DNA of 64,000 nucleotides from JACCZX01 sp963786295 (GTDB lineage Bacteria; Pseudomonadota; Gammaproteobacteria; Burkholderiales; Burkholderiaceae_F). How positions within the stretch are numbered: position 1 is the first letter of the stretch; each line of letters opens with the position of its first letter. Below, one piece after another: positions 10,204 to 19,033 of the stretch. The notes beneath the pieces are model-generated. The model did no database searches, was not told where the DNA came from, and saw only the letters and a program-made list of their open reading frames with translations. The position numbers and the translations under genes were made by a program. The stretch is from positions 1 to 64,000 of the forward strand of contig CAWAYV010000012.1 of assembly GCA_963786295.1 (NCBI GenBank), given 5' to 3'.

Positions 10204-11634
10204 CTACGAATCGCGCTCGATCAGCGCAGCATCGGGCTCCCATTCGATCACGATCCGTTCGCCGTCACGATCCGTAAATCGTACGTCGGCGCCGAGGCCG
10301 GCGACAAAGATCAGCTCGCCGTCGCGCCACAACAGCGGCAACCGACCGCGCTCGAATTCGGCGATGCCGGCGTCTTGAAACAGGCGTTTCAAGGTTTTCG
10401 ACGGGCGCGCCGGATGCGGCTTGAACCGCTCGCCGCCACCGCGCGGTCGCACTTCCAGCGGCTCGGCGCGCAACCACTCGGGGTCGAACCCTTCACTGTC
10501 TACCGCGGTGAACCTCAGCACGCCACCCCAGCTCGGCACCGGTATCTCGTCTTCTCCCTGCCAATGCAGCACGAACGAATCGCGGCTCGCATCGTCGGCA
10601 CGCTTCAGCAACAGCAGGCCACGATAGCGGCGCACTTCATAGCTACCCAATCGCACCAGCAGCCGCGCGTCACTGCGCGCGTAACGCGCCTGATCGAGCA
10701 CTTCTAGCAAACGCGCGCGGCTCGGCGCTTCGAGCCCCTGCTCAGCCAGCCACGCACGAAGCACGCCTGTCTGCCGCGCGGCGGGTAACGCAGCGAGTCG
10801 ATCGAGCCACAGCATGCCTTCCGGCGCACCATCCGCGCACGCAGCACGATCGGCCTCTGCGACCGAGCGCATCGCTTCGGCGGCTTCCGCGACCAGATCG
10901 ACCGAGCGCGCTGCAGCCGCACGAAAGCCGGCGCGCAGGGCATCGATACGCGGCAGCACGTCGCGCCGCACCGCGTTGCGCAGCAACGATGCATCGTCGT
11001 TGCTATCGTCGTTAACGTATCGAATTGCGCGCAGCTCGACGTAGCGCTCTAGATCGGCGCGATCGACGTCGACGAGCGGACGCAACAGCTGCAAATCGCC
11101 GTCAAAAGAACGCTCGGCAGGAAATGCGGCCAGGCCGTCCAACCCCGCGCCACGCATCCACTGCAACACGAACGTTTCGAGCCGATCGTCGCGGTGGTGC
11201 GCCGTCATCACGATGCGTGTGCGCGCTTCACGCGCCGCTTCGGCCAGCGCGGCGTAACGCACTTCGCGCGCCGCCGCTTCGATACCGCGGCCGCGCCGCT
11301 TCACTTCGACATGCCGGGCGATCAACGGAACGCCGCGCACCGCGCACTCGGCTTCACAGTGCGCCAGCCAGGCGTCGGCATTGCGGCTCAGCCCATGATG
11401 GACGTGAATCGCAATCACACGCCGGATGCTGGAGCCGCGCGTCGACGCCAGACGTGCAAGTAGATCAAGCAACGCCATCGAGTCGCGCCCGCCGCTTAAC
11501 GCCAATGCGACGGTGGCGGCGGCCGGGCGGTTTGGCGCCCTTGGCTGACGCTTCAGTGGCTCGGCCGCCTTCTCCGCGGCATCGTGCACCCGCGAAACTG
11601 AGCGCGCCACCGCAATGCCCACGGTGTTGAGCAA
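10204..11634 (-). CDS. tilS: tRNA(Ile)-lysidine synthetase TilS, copy 1 (intact)
   Basis: Makes lysidine at C34 of tRNA-Ile(CAU) so that it reads AUA. The N-terminal PP-loop ATPase motif is LALSGGRDSMALL, followed by HVHHGLSRNADAW and MTAHHRDDRLETFVLQWMRG. The C-terminal lysidine-synthetase domain includes EVRPRGGGERFKPHP and LKRLFQDAGI. About 476 residues. The start is uncertain: I use TTG 11634, with GTG 11622 as alternative. In this copy the natural upstream end is replaced at 11656 by tRNA-Ser sequence, so about ten N-terminal codons present in copy 2 are missing. The PP-loop and all later domains are kept. Confidence 0.9.
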   Translation of the reverse strand: MLNTVGIAVARSVSRVHDAAEKAAEPLKRQPRAPNRPAAATVALALSGGRDSMALLDLLARLASTRGSSIRRVIAIHVHHGLSRNADAWLAHCEAECAVRGVPLIARHVEVKRRGRGIEAAAREVRYAALAEAAREARTRIVMTAHHRDDRLETFVLQWMRGAGLDGLAAFPAERSFDGDLQLLRPLVDVDRADLERYVELRAIRYVNDDSNDDASLLRNAVRRDVLPRIDALRAGFRAAAARSVDLVAEAAEAMRSVAEADRAACADGAPEGMLWLDRLAALPAARQTGVLRAWLAEQGLEAPSRARLLEVLDQARYARSDARLLVRLGSYEVRRYRGLLLLKRADDASRDSFVLHWQGEDEIPVPSWGGVLRFTAVDSEGFDPEWLRAEPLEVRPRGGGERFKPHPARPSKTLKRLFQDAGIAEFERGRLPLLWRDGELIFVAGLGADVRFTDRDGERIVIEWEPDAALIERDS

Positions 11635-11655
11635 CTGCTGCTCGAGAGGATCAGC

Positions 11656-11737
11656 ACGGATTCGAACCGTCGATGCACGTTTTTGCGCGCATGCTCCCTT
11701 AGCAGGGGAGTGCCTTCGACCACTCGGCCACATCTCC
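11656..11737 (-). pseudogene. tRNA-Ser(GCU), copy 2, lacking its 3' acceptor strand
   Basis: Minus strand from 11737: GGAGATGTGGCCGAG, a clean anticodon arm CTCCC-CTGCTAA-GGGAG (anticodon GCU, reading AGC/AGU), a long variable arm and the start of the T-arm GACGGTTCGAATCCGT. The sequence then runs into the 5' part of tilS copy 1 instead of CATCTCCGCCA. The replaced strand CTGATCC pairs at only about four of seven acceptor positions and no CCA is encoded. Everything except the acceptor looks functional, the reverse of copy 1. Confidence 0.85.
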
Positions 11738-11782
11738 GGGACTTCAAAATTAGCTTTACCGCGGCCGCGAGTTTACTGAATG

Positions 11783-12547
11783 TCACCGGCCGAGCAGCTC
11801 CAGCGTCTTGACCAGCGGATCATGCGAGAGACGTATCAGACCGTGAAAGGACGTGTCCAGTTCGAGTATCAGGAAGATTCCGGCGGCAAATGCGAGCGCA
11901 CTGCCAAATGCAGTCAGTGTCGCGGTGGCGTTGCTGGGCGCAAAGAGGGCGAGCGCTACGTACAGCATTGCAAGCCAGGCCGTCAGCACAAACAAGAAGG
12001 CGGGAGCGATCGATCCAGTGCCTCGTTCGGCGAAAAGTACACGGGCGCGCTCAAGCTCCCCGCTTAGAGTCAAAGCGCGCGCTCTCAGCCAGCGTTGTGC
12101 CTCGGTCGTCGGCGCCAGTGCCAGCAGTGATGCCTGTAATTGCGCCATATGAGGCATGGGCTCCTGAGTCACGGCCTCCGCATCGATCCGGTGCTCGGCA
12201 TATAAAGTCATGCCTTCGATCGCGCGCTCCAGGAATCCGCGCAGAGCGTCACGTGCAGGCTTTGCCTGATCTCCGTATTGAGCCAGCGCACGGTCGATCA
12301 CCAGAACGTCGGCTGCGATTTCGACCACCGAAGCGCGATCCGAATCGAACGACGTCTTTGCGCTGCTGATCATCAGCCCCAGCACCAGCGCTGAGAGCGT
12401 TGCCACCATGCCGGCCAGAAGCACCACCGAATCGCGGGTGGCTGAACTGAGGTGTTCAGGCGGAAGGCGGCGGCGCACGAACCGGCCGCAGGCCCAGCCG
12501 GTCAGCTGTGCCGTGAACACAAGCAGCGCGACCAGCCATTCGCTCAT
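11783..12547 (-). CDS. DUF4239-like integral membrane protein, copy 2
   Basis: 254 residues, nearly identical to copy 1 (8109-8870): two N-terminal and two C-terminal hydrophobic segments around a helical soluble middle. It has one extra alanine (LYAEHRID instead of LYEHRID) and a handful of substitutions such as GRFVRR for GRFGRR. Both copies are open, so neither is inactivated. The start is 3 bp from the ask stop, which suggests co-transcription with ask and tilS, all leftward. Confidence 0.85.
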   Translation of the reverse strand: MSEWLVALLVFTAQLTGWACGRFVRRRLPPEHLSSATRDSVVLLAGMVATLSALVLGLMISSAKTSFDSDRASVVEIAADVLVIDRALAQYGDQAKPARDALRGFLERAIEGMTLYAEHRIDAEAVTQEPMPHMAQLQASLLALAPTTEAQRWLRARALTLSGELERARVLFAERGTGSIAPAFLFVLTAWLAMLYVALALFAPSNATATLTAFGSALAFAAGIFLILELDTSFHGLIRLSHDPLVKTLELLGR

Positions 12548-12550
12548 CCG

Positions 12551-13807
12551 CTAGGCAGCAACCTGCTCCAAGCCGAACGCCTTGTGCAGCGCGCGCACCG
12601 CGAGCTCCATGTACTTGTCCTCGACGACCACCGAAATCTTAATCTCGCTGGTCGAGATCATCTGCATATTGATGCCCTCCTCGGCCAGCGTGCGAAACAT
12701 CAGGCTGGCGATGCCGACGTGCGAGCGCATGCCGATGCCCACGATCGACACCTTGGCTATTTTCGGGTCACCGACGATCTGCTTGGCGCCGATGTGATCC
12801 TTGACCTTGCTCTCCAGCACGTCGATCGCTTTCTCGTACTCGTTGCGATGAACCGTGAATGAAAAATCGGTCGTGCCGTCGACGCTGATGTTCTGCACGA
12901 TCATGTCGACGTCCACGTTCGCGTCGGCGATCGGCCCGAGGATTTGATACGCAATGCCAGGGCGGTCCGGCACTCGCGTCAGCGTGATCTTGGCTTCGTC
13001 ACGCGCGAAGGCGACGCCTGAGATGACGGCTTTTTCCATCTTGATGTTTTCCTCGAACGTTATCAGCGTGCCCGATGCTGCTTCTACTTCAAGCGGCGTA
13101 TCCGCGTCGGTCATGCTGGACAGCACTCGCAGCGGCACCTTGTACTTACCCGCAAACTCAACGGATCTCAACTGCAGGACCTTCGATCCGAGACTCGCCA
13201 TTTCCAGCATTTCTTCGAACGTGATCCGAGACATCCGCCGCGCTTCGGGAACGATGCGCGGATCGGTCGTGTAAACGCCGTCGACGTCTGTGTAGATCAG
13301 ACACTCCTGCGCCTTCAGCGCAGCCGCCAGCGCAACGGCCGACGTGTCGGTACCGCCGCGACCCAGCGTGGTGATGTTGCCGTGTTCGTCAACTCCCTGA
13401 AATCCTGCGACGACCACGATCGTTCCACTTTCCAGGTCCGCGCGAATTTTCTTCTCGTCGATATTCAGGATCCGAGCCTTGTTGAACGAGCTGTCGGTCA
13501 GCACATGCACTTGCGCCCCGGTGTAACTCTTGGCCTTCAGCCCGCGCTCGAGCAACGCCATCGCGATCAGGCCAACCGTGACTTGCTCGCCTGTCGAAGC
13601 GACGACGTCGAGCTCGCGCGCATCTGGAATCTGCTGCACTTTCTTCGCAAGGTCGATCAGGCGGTCGGTTTCGCCGCTCATCGCCGAAACGACGACGACC
13701 AACTGGTGTCCCGCGCTATGCCATTTTTCAAGGCGATGCGCAACATTGGCGATGCGATCGACCGAACCGACCGACGTGCCGCCGTATTTATGAACGATGA
13801 GCGCCAT
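12551..13807 (-). CDS. lysC: Aspartokinase, copy 2 (intact)
   Basis: Phosphorylates aspartate, opening the pathway to lysine, threonine, methionine and diaminopimelate. 418 residues from ATG 13807. Kinase domain: IVHKYGGTSVGSVDRIANVA, VVVVSAMSGETDRL, ASTGEQVTVGLIAMAL, TTLGRGGTDTSAVALAAAL, YTDVDGVYTTDPRIVPEARR. Two C-terminal ACT domains sense amino acids (VPDRPGIAYQILGPIADANV; GIGMRSHVGIASLMFRTLAE). It matches the single-function lysine-sensitive class usual in betaproteobacteria, without a fused homoserine dehydrogenase. Given the frameshift in copy 1, this is the copy expected to supply activity. Confidence 0.97.
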   Translation of the reverse strand: MALIVHKYGGTSVGSVDRIANVAHRLEKWHSAGHQLVVVVSAMSGETDRLIDLAKKVQQIPDARELDVVASTGEQVTVGLIAMALLERGLKAKSYTGAQVHVLTDSSFNKARILNIDEKKIRADLESGTIVVVAGFQGVDEHGNITTLGRGGTDTSAVALAAALKAQECLIYTDVDGVYTTDPRIVPEARRMSRITFEEMLEMASLGSKVLQLRSVEFAGKYKVPLRVLSSMTDADTPLEVEAASGTLITFEENIKMEKAVISGVAFARDEAKITLTRVPDRPGIAYQILGPIADANVDVDMIVQNISVDGTTDFSFTVHRNEYEKAIDVLESKVKDHIGAKQIVGDPKIAKVSIVGIGMRSHVGIASLMFRTLAEEGINMQMISTSEIKISVVVEDKYMELAVRALHKAFGLEQVAA

Positions 13808-13879
13808 GCTGCTTGTTGTTGTGTTGACTCGAGGACGATTGCGGCGCGCGATTATAGGCAGCCGCACCGACGTGACGCA

Positions 13880-15365
13880 CTACGAATCGCGCTCGATCAG
13901 CGCAGCATCGGGCTCCCACTCGATCACGATCCGTTCGCCGTCACGATCCGTAAAGCGTACGTCGGCGCCGAGGCCGGCGACGAAGATCAGCTCGCCGTCG
14001 CGCCACAGCAGCGGCAACCGGCCGCGCTCGAACTCGGCGATGCCGGCGTCTTGAAACAAACGCTTCAAGGTTTTCGACGGGCGCGCCGGATGCGGCTTGA
14101 ACCGCTCGCCGCCGCCGCGCGGCCGCACTTCCAGCGGCTCTGCGCGCAACCACTCGGGGTCGAACCCTTCACTGTCTGACCGCGGTGAACCTCAGCACAC
14201 CACCCCAGCTCGGCACCGGTATCTCGTCTTCTCCCTGCCAATGCAGCACGAACGAATCGCGGCTCGCATCATCGGCACGCTTCAGTAACAGCAGGCCACG
14301 ATAGCGGCGCACTTCATAGCTACCCAATCGCACCAGCAGCCGCGCGTCACTGCGCGCGTAACGCGCCTGATCGAGCACTTCGAGCAAACGCGCGCGGCTC
14401 GGCGCTTCGAGCCCCTGCTCCGCCAGCCACGCACGAAGCACGCCGGTCTGCCGCGCGGCGGGTAACGCAGCGAGTCGATCGAGCCACAGCATGCCTTCCG
14501 GCGCACCCTCCGCGCACGCAGCACGATCGGCCTCCGCGACCGAGCGCATCGCTTCGGCGGCTTCTGCGACCAGATCGACCGAGCGCGCTGCAGCGGCACG
14601 AAATCCCGGGCGCAGCGCATCGATACGCGGCAGCACGTCGCGCCGCACCGCGTTGCGCAGCAACGAAGCATCGTCGTTGCTATCGTCGTCAACGTATCGA
14701 ATTGCGCGCAGTTCGACGTAGCGCTCTAGCTCGGCGCGATCGACGTCGACGAGCGGACGCAATAGCTGCAAATCGCCGTCAAAAGCCCGCTCGGCAGGAA
14801 ATGCGGCCAGGCCGTCCAACCCCGCGCCACGCATCCACTGCAACAAGAACGTTTCGAGACGATCGTCGCGGTGGTGCGCCGTCATCACGATGCGCGCGCG
14901 CGCTTCACGCGCTGCTTCGGCCAGCGCGGCGTAACGCACTTCGCGCGCCGCCGCTTCGATACCGCGGCCGCGCCGCTTCACTTCGACATGCCGGGCGATC
15001 AACGGAACACTGCGCAGCGCGCACTCGGCTTCACAGTGCGCCAGCCAGGCGTCGGCATTGCGGCTCAGCCCATGATGGACGTGAATCGCAATCACACGCC
15101 GGATGCCGGAGCCGCGCGTCGACGCCAGACGTGCAAGTAGATCAAGCAACGCCATCGAGTCGCGCCCGCCGCTTAACGCCAATGCGACGGTGGCGGCGGC
15201 GGCCGTGCGGTTTGGCGCCTTTGGCTGGCGCTTCAGTGGCTCGGCCGCCTTCTCCGCGGCGTCGTGCACCCGCGAAACTGAGCGCGCCACCGCAACGCCC
15301 ACGGTGTCGAGCAACTGCTGCTCGAGAGGATCAGCTTTCTTCGACCGTGCTCTTGAACTTGCCAT
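13880..15365 (-). pseudogene. tilS: TilS, copy 2 (frameshifted near 14177)
   Basis: Second tilS copy, with the native upstream junction: ATG 15365 (MASSRARSKKADPLEQQ) would overlap the accA 3' end by 35 bp. The PP-loop LALSGGRDSMALL and the middle domain are intact. Near 14177 there is one extra G relative to copy 1 (CACTGTCTGACCG against CACTGTCTACCG), producing a stop after LRFTAVRQ. The C-terminal domain continues in another frame from about 14149 to the TAG at 13880. Copy 1 is intact at this point, so each unit has one broken gene. Confidence 0.85.
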
Positions 15366-16305
15366 ATGCCAACAGCCGCGCATGGCGTGCCGCCAGCAGG
15401 TCCTTGGTCTTCATCCCCTGAAACTGTCGCAAGCTATCGGCCAACGCACGCTTCAACATCACCGCCATCTGCTTCGGATCACGGTGCGCGCCGCCGAGCG
15501 GCTCGGCGATGATCTTGTCGATCACGCCCAGCGCCTTCAATCGATGCGCGGTGAGGCCGAGCGCTTCGGCCGCATCGGCCGCCCTGTCGGCGCTTTTCCA
15601 CAGAATCGACGCGCACCCTTCGGGCGAGATCACCGAATACGTCGCGTACTGCAGCATCAACACCACGTCACCGACGGCGATCGCAAGAGCGCCGCCCGAC
15701 CCGCCCTCGCCGATGATCGTCGTGATCACCGGCACCTTCAACTGCGACATCTCGTACAGGTTGTGGCCGATCGCTTCGGACTGGCCGCGTTCCTCGGCGT
15801 CGATGCCTGGATACGCGCCCGGCGTGTCGACGAACGTGAACAACGGCAGGCCGAACTTTTCGGCGAGCTTCATCAGCCGCAACGCCTTGCGATACCCCTC
15901 GGGCTTGCTCATGCCGAAGTTGCGCAGCGTACGTTCCTTGGTGTCGCGTCCCTTCTGGTGACCGAGCAGCATCACCGCCTGGCCATTGAAGCGCGCCATA
16001 CCGCCGACGATCGACAGATCGTCGGAGAACGAGCGGTCACCGTGCAGCTCGTGAAAGTCGGTGAAGATGTCGTTGACGTAATCGAGCGTGTACGGCCGTT
16101 GCGGGTGGCGCGCCAGCTGCGACACCTGCCACGGCGAAAGCTTCGCGTAGATCTCCTTCAGCAGCCCGTCGCTCTTCTGCTGCAGCCGTTCGATCTCTTC
16201 CGAAATATCGACCGCGGAATCGTCCTGCACGAAGCGCAGCTCGTCGATCTTCGCGTCGAGCTCGGCGATCGGCTGCTCAAAATCCAGAAACGTCGTCTTT
16301 GCCAT
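15331..16305 (-). CDS. accA: Acetyl-CoA carboxylase carboxyltransferase subunit alpha
   Basis: Alpha subunit of the carboxyltransferase that transfers carboxyl from biotin to acetyl-CoA, giving malonyl-CoA for fatty-acid synthesis; works with AccD in an alpha2beta2 complex. 324 residues. Characteristic segments: TTFLDFEQPIAELDAKI, FTDFHELHGDRSFSDD, FVDTPGAYPGIDAEERGQSE, TTIIGEGGSGGALAIAVGD, SVISPEGCASILWK. It ends KSTVEES with a TGA at 15331. The stop coincides with the right border of the duplicated segment, and the gene itself is single copy. Upstream, in the same direction, lie the glycosylase and cysS. Confidence 0.97.
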   Translation of the reverse strand: MAKTTFLDFEQPIAELDAKIDELRFVQDDSAVDISEEIERLQQKSDGLLKEIYAKLSPWQVSQLARHPQRPYTLDYVNDIFTDFHELHGDRSFSDDLSIVGGMARFNGQAVMLLGHQKGRDTKERTLRNFGMSKPEGYRKALRLMKLAEKFGLPLFTFVDTPGAYPGIDAEERGQSEAIGHNLYEMSQLKVPVITTIIGEGGSGGALAIAVGDVVLMLQYATYSVISPEGCASILWKSADRAADAAEALGLTAHRLKALGVIDKIIAEPLGGAHRDPKQMAVMLKRALADSLRQFQGMKTKDLLAARHARLLAYGKFKSTVEES

Positions 16306-16308
16306 TTT

Positions 16309-16984
16309 TTAGTATGTGACTGGAATCGGATCAAGACTACGCCATAGATACCACGTCGCCACGCTGCGCCACGGTGTCCAGAGTTCGGCCATCTGCACCA
16401 CCCGCGCCCGTCCTTCGCGGCCGGCTACTGAAGCCCCGTCAAGATAATTGACACTGACCGCTTTGAGCAAGCCCAAATCGTCTACCGGCAGCACATTTGG
16501 ACGCAGCAGATTGAATATCAGGAACATCTCTGCTGTCCAGCGCCCGATGCCGCGAATATCGACCAGTTCGGCGATGATTTCCTCATCATCCTGCACGCCA
16601 AAGCGCGCCGGATCGACCTTGCCGCTGACGAAGTGCGCCGCAAGATCACGGATATATTCCACTTTGCGATCAGACAATCCGCAGCGCCGCAACGTCGTCG
16701 GCCCGGCGTCGCAGGATGCCTTTGGGCGTCGTCTCACCGCACGCCGCGCAGAACCGAAGCCATATCGCAGCGGCGGCCTTCATCGAAATCTGCTGACCGA
16801 CAATCGCGCGGGCCAGCGTGACGAAAGCATCACCGCGCGATTGCAGCTTGACTCGGGGGTGAGCGGCGATGATGCGGGCCATCGTCGGGTCCTTCGCCGC
16901 CAGCGCGCGCTTTGCTCTGGTCCAGTACGTCGGCGAAACCCCCGCCACCTGCACCGGGAGCGGCGCAGCTAGTTTCGCCGCCAC
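16309..16984 (-). CDS. DNA-3-methyladenine glycosylase (AlkA-type, HhH-GPD), frame broken
   Basis: Base-excision repair enzyme removing alkylated purines. The N-terminal part from ATG 16984 has YWTRAKRALAAKDPTMARII and FVTLARAIVGQQISMKAAAA. After a shift near 16700 the C-terminal part has the helix-hairpin-helix ELVDIRGIGRWTAEMFLIF and the downstream aspartate in LPVDDLGLLKAV (likely catalytic), ending WRSLDPIPVTY. Joined, the protein has about 220 residues, normal for this family. The start overlaps the 3' end of cysS by 16 bp and the stop is 3 bp from accA, matching the cysS-glycosylase-accA order of betaproteobacteria. The frame break is probably a sequence error. Confidence 0.88.
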
Positions 16985-18342
16985 GTCGTTCCGCCTGGAC
17001 CATCTTCGAGCACGATGCCTTTGTCGAGCAACACTTTGCGAACACGATCGGCCTCAGCGTAATTCTTTTCCTTCTTCGCCGTCGCTCGCTCGGAGATCAG
17101 CCGTTCGATTCCCGCAGCGTCGTCATCGGACCCGCGCAAGAAATGCACGGGATCCTGTTGCAGCAGCCCGAGCGTCTCGCCAAGCGCGCGTAGTTGCCCC
17201 GCCAGCCGCGGCGATCTGCTTCGATTGATTTCGCTGGCCAGATCGAACAGCGCAGCCAACGCGATCGGCGTGTTGAAATCATCGTTCATCGCCTCGTGAA
17301 AACGGTGTGCGTGCGGCTCGTTCCAATCGAGCGGCAGCTCGTCGGCCTCGGTGTCGCGCAATGCCGTGTACAAACGGCTCAACGCCGTGCGCGCTTCGAC
17401 TATCAACGCTTCGGTAAACGCGATCTGGCTGCGATAGTGCGGGCGCAGAAGAAAAAACCGCAACACTTCAGCGTCGTACTTCTTCAGCGCTTCGCGAATC
17501 GTCATCACGTTGCCGATCGACTTCGACATCTTTTCGTCGCCGACTCTTAACGCGCCGCAATGCATCCAGACGTTGGCGAGCGGCACACCGTGTGCACCTT
17601 CGCTCTGCGCGATCTCGTTCTCGTGATGCGGGAAGATCAAATCCGGCCCGCCGCCATGAATGTCGAACGTCTTGCCCAGCGTTTCGCTCGCCATTGCCGA
17701 GCACTCGATGTGCCACCCCGGTCTGCCCGCGCCGTATTGCGACGGCCACTGCGGTTCCGCAGGTTTTGCGTGCTTCCACAGCACAAAGTCCAGCGGGTCG
17801 CGCTTGCTGCGCTCGACTGCGACGCGTTCGCCGGCGCGCAGCTCGTCCAGCGATTTGCCGGACAGCTTGCCGTAACCGGGAAACTTGCGCACTGCAAAGT
17901 TGACGTCCCCTTCGCCGGCGGCGTCATCGGCCTGATACGCGAGTCCTTTTTTCTCCAGCAACTCGATCAACCCGAGCATCTGCGGAACATATTCGGTCGC
18001 GCGCGGCTCCGCGTCGGGTACGGCCAGACCCAGCCCCGCGAAATCCTCGTTCATGTAGCGAATCATTCTTTCGGTCAACTCACTTGTCGTCTCGCCGTTC
18101 TCGGCGGCGCGCCTGATGATCTTGTCTTCGACGTCGGTGATGTTGCGCACGTACGTGACGTCGAGCCCCAAGACACGCATCCAACGCTGCGCCATATCGA
18201 ACGTCATGAACAGGCGCGCGTGGCCCAGGTGGCAGTAGTCGTAGACGGTCATGCCGCAGACGTACACGCCGACGCGGCCGGGCACAATCGGCTGCAGGGG
18301 CTGCTTGCTACGTGACAGCGTGTTGTAGATCTCTAGCGGCAT
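16969..18342 (-). CDS. cysS: Cysteinyl-tRNA synthetase
   Basis: Charges tRNA-Cys. 457 residues from ATG 18342 (MPLEIYNTLSRSKQPL). Zinc-binding cysteine and HIGH-type motif in YVCGMTVYDYCHLGHAR; further zinc ligands in GWHIECSAMA and HHENEIAQSE; KMSKS loop as DEKMSKSIGN. The C-terminus ends DGPGGTTWRRN. In-frame codons extend upstream to 18426, but the conserved family N-terminus is at 18342. It diverges from the TPR gene; the gap of about 90 bp should hold both promoters. Confidence 0.97.
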   Translation of the reverse strand: MPLEIYNTLSRSKQPLQPIVPGRVGVYVCGMTVYDYCHLGHARLFMTFDMAQRWMRVLGLDVTYVRNITDVEDKIIRRAAENGETTSELTERMIRYMNEDFAGLGLAVPDAEPRATEYVPQMLGLIELLEKKGLAYQADDAAGEGDVNFAVRKFPGYGKLSGKSLDELRAGERVAVERSKRDPLDFVLWKHAKPAEPQWPSQYGAGRPGWHIECSAMASETLGKTFDIHGGGPDLIFPHHENEIAQSEGAHGVPLANVWMHCGALRVGDEKMSKSIGNVMTIREALKKYDAEVLRFFLLRPHYRSQIAFTEALIVEARTALSRLYTALRDTEADELPLDWNEPHAHRFHEAMNDDFNTPIALAALFDLASEINRSRSPRLAGQLRALGETLGLLQQDPVHFLRGSDDDAAGIERLISERATAKKEKNYAEADRVRKVLLDKGIVLEDGPGGTTWRRN

Positions 18343-18435
18343 CGATTTCAACAAGAATCGGTCAGGCGGTTGTAGAATCGCGCGCAGTGTAGCGAGCAGA
18401 TTCGCATTCGAGCACTGTTCACCCATTCAATCTCA

Positions 18436-19012
18436 ATGTCGGCCCGTGTTTCGTTTCTGTTGATTGTGGCTGTTGCGCTCGGCTTCGGCGGGATCGTGCA
18501 CGCACAGCCTGCGCCGCCACCAGTGGTCGGCGACATTTCGGTCGACCCAAAGGATGCGACGCCGCTGGAAGAAGTACGCAAGCTAGTCGCGGCCGGGCGC
18601 ACCAAGCAGGCGCTGGCGTTTGCCGACGAGCAGCTGGCCAAGAATCCGCGTAATGCGCAGATGCGCTTTGTACGCGGCGTCCTCCTGACGGACATGAATG
18701 ACAACGACGCGGCACGCGCGGTATTTCAGCAGCTCACCGAAGACTTTCCCGAGCTTCCGGAGCCGTACAACAATCTCGCCGTGCTGTACGCCGCCGACGG
18801 CCAGCTCGATCGCGCACGCGCCGCGCTGGAATTGGCGCTGCTGCGCGCGACCGGACTACGCGACTGCGCACGAAAATATGGGCGACGTGTATCTGCAGAT
18901 GGCGGCCGATGCGTACCAGCGCGCAGCGACGCTGCAACCGAGCAATCGTGCGGCGTCGAGCAAGCTTGCGCTCACGCGCGAGATGATTACGAAGGCGCGC
19001 AGCCCGCGCTGA
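18436..19012 (+). CDS. Exported TPR-repeat protein, frame broken
   Basis: Signal peptide (MSARVSFLLIVAVALGFGG then HAQPAPPP) followed by tetratricopeptide repeats: EEVRKLVAAGRTKQALAFAD, AARAVFQQLTEDFPELPEPY, NNLAVLYAADGQLDRARAAL. Near 18850 the frame shifts and the last repeat continues as YATAHENMGDVYLQMAADAY and LQPSNRAASSKLALTREM, ending at 19012. Whole length about 191 residues. TPR proteins at this spot, just upstream of the cyclophilins, are common in betaproteobacteria; the partner is unknown. It is 21 bp upstream of ppiA and probably shares its transcript. Confidence 0.8.
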
Positions 19013-19033
19013 ACATTGGATGAAGGATTTGCA

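Larger units (their letters stand above)
7962..11655. repeat. Tandem duplication, unit 1 (tRNA-Ser part, DUF4239-like, ask, tilS)
   Basis: About 3.69 kb that repeats, with scattered differences, as unit 2 immediately to the right. It begins inside the T-arm of tRNA-Ser and ends in the 5' part of tilS, beside the accA stop in unit 2. Compared stretches differ mostly by synonymous substitutions plus a few indels: one extra base in ask of this unit, one three-base codon difference in the DUF4239-like gene, and one in tilS. Confidence 0.95.
11656..15335. repeat. Tandem duplication, unit 2 (tRNA-Ser part, DUF4239-like, ask, tilS)
   Basis: Second unit of the 3.68-kb tandem duplication, directly abutting unit 1. 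It starts in the tRNA-Ser T-arm and its right end runs into the accA stop at 15331-15333. The right-hand flank (accA) and the left-hand flank of unit 1 (tRNA acceptor end, then ligD) are unique, so the ancestral order was ligD / tRNA-Ser / DUF4239-like / ask / tilS / accA. Confidence 0.95.

Noticed and set aside
7962..15335. Mobile element or integrative island at tRNA-Ser
   Set aside because: tRNA genes are common integration sites, but there is no integrase, no direct att repeat other than the duplication border, and the content is core genes.
15103..16347. Long open frame (414 codons) on the plus strand opposite accA
   Set aside because: It is an antisense shadow of accA and tilS copy 2, produced by high-GC codon bias; no family pattern and accA is unmistakable.
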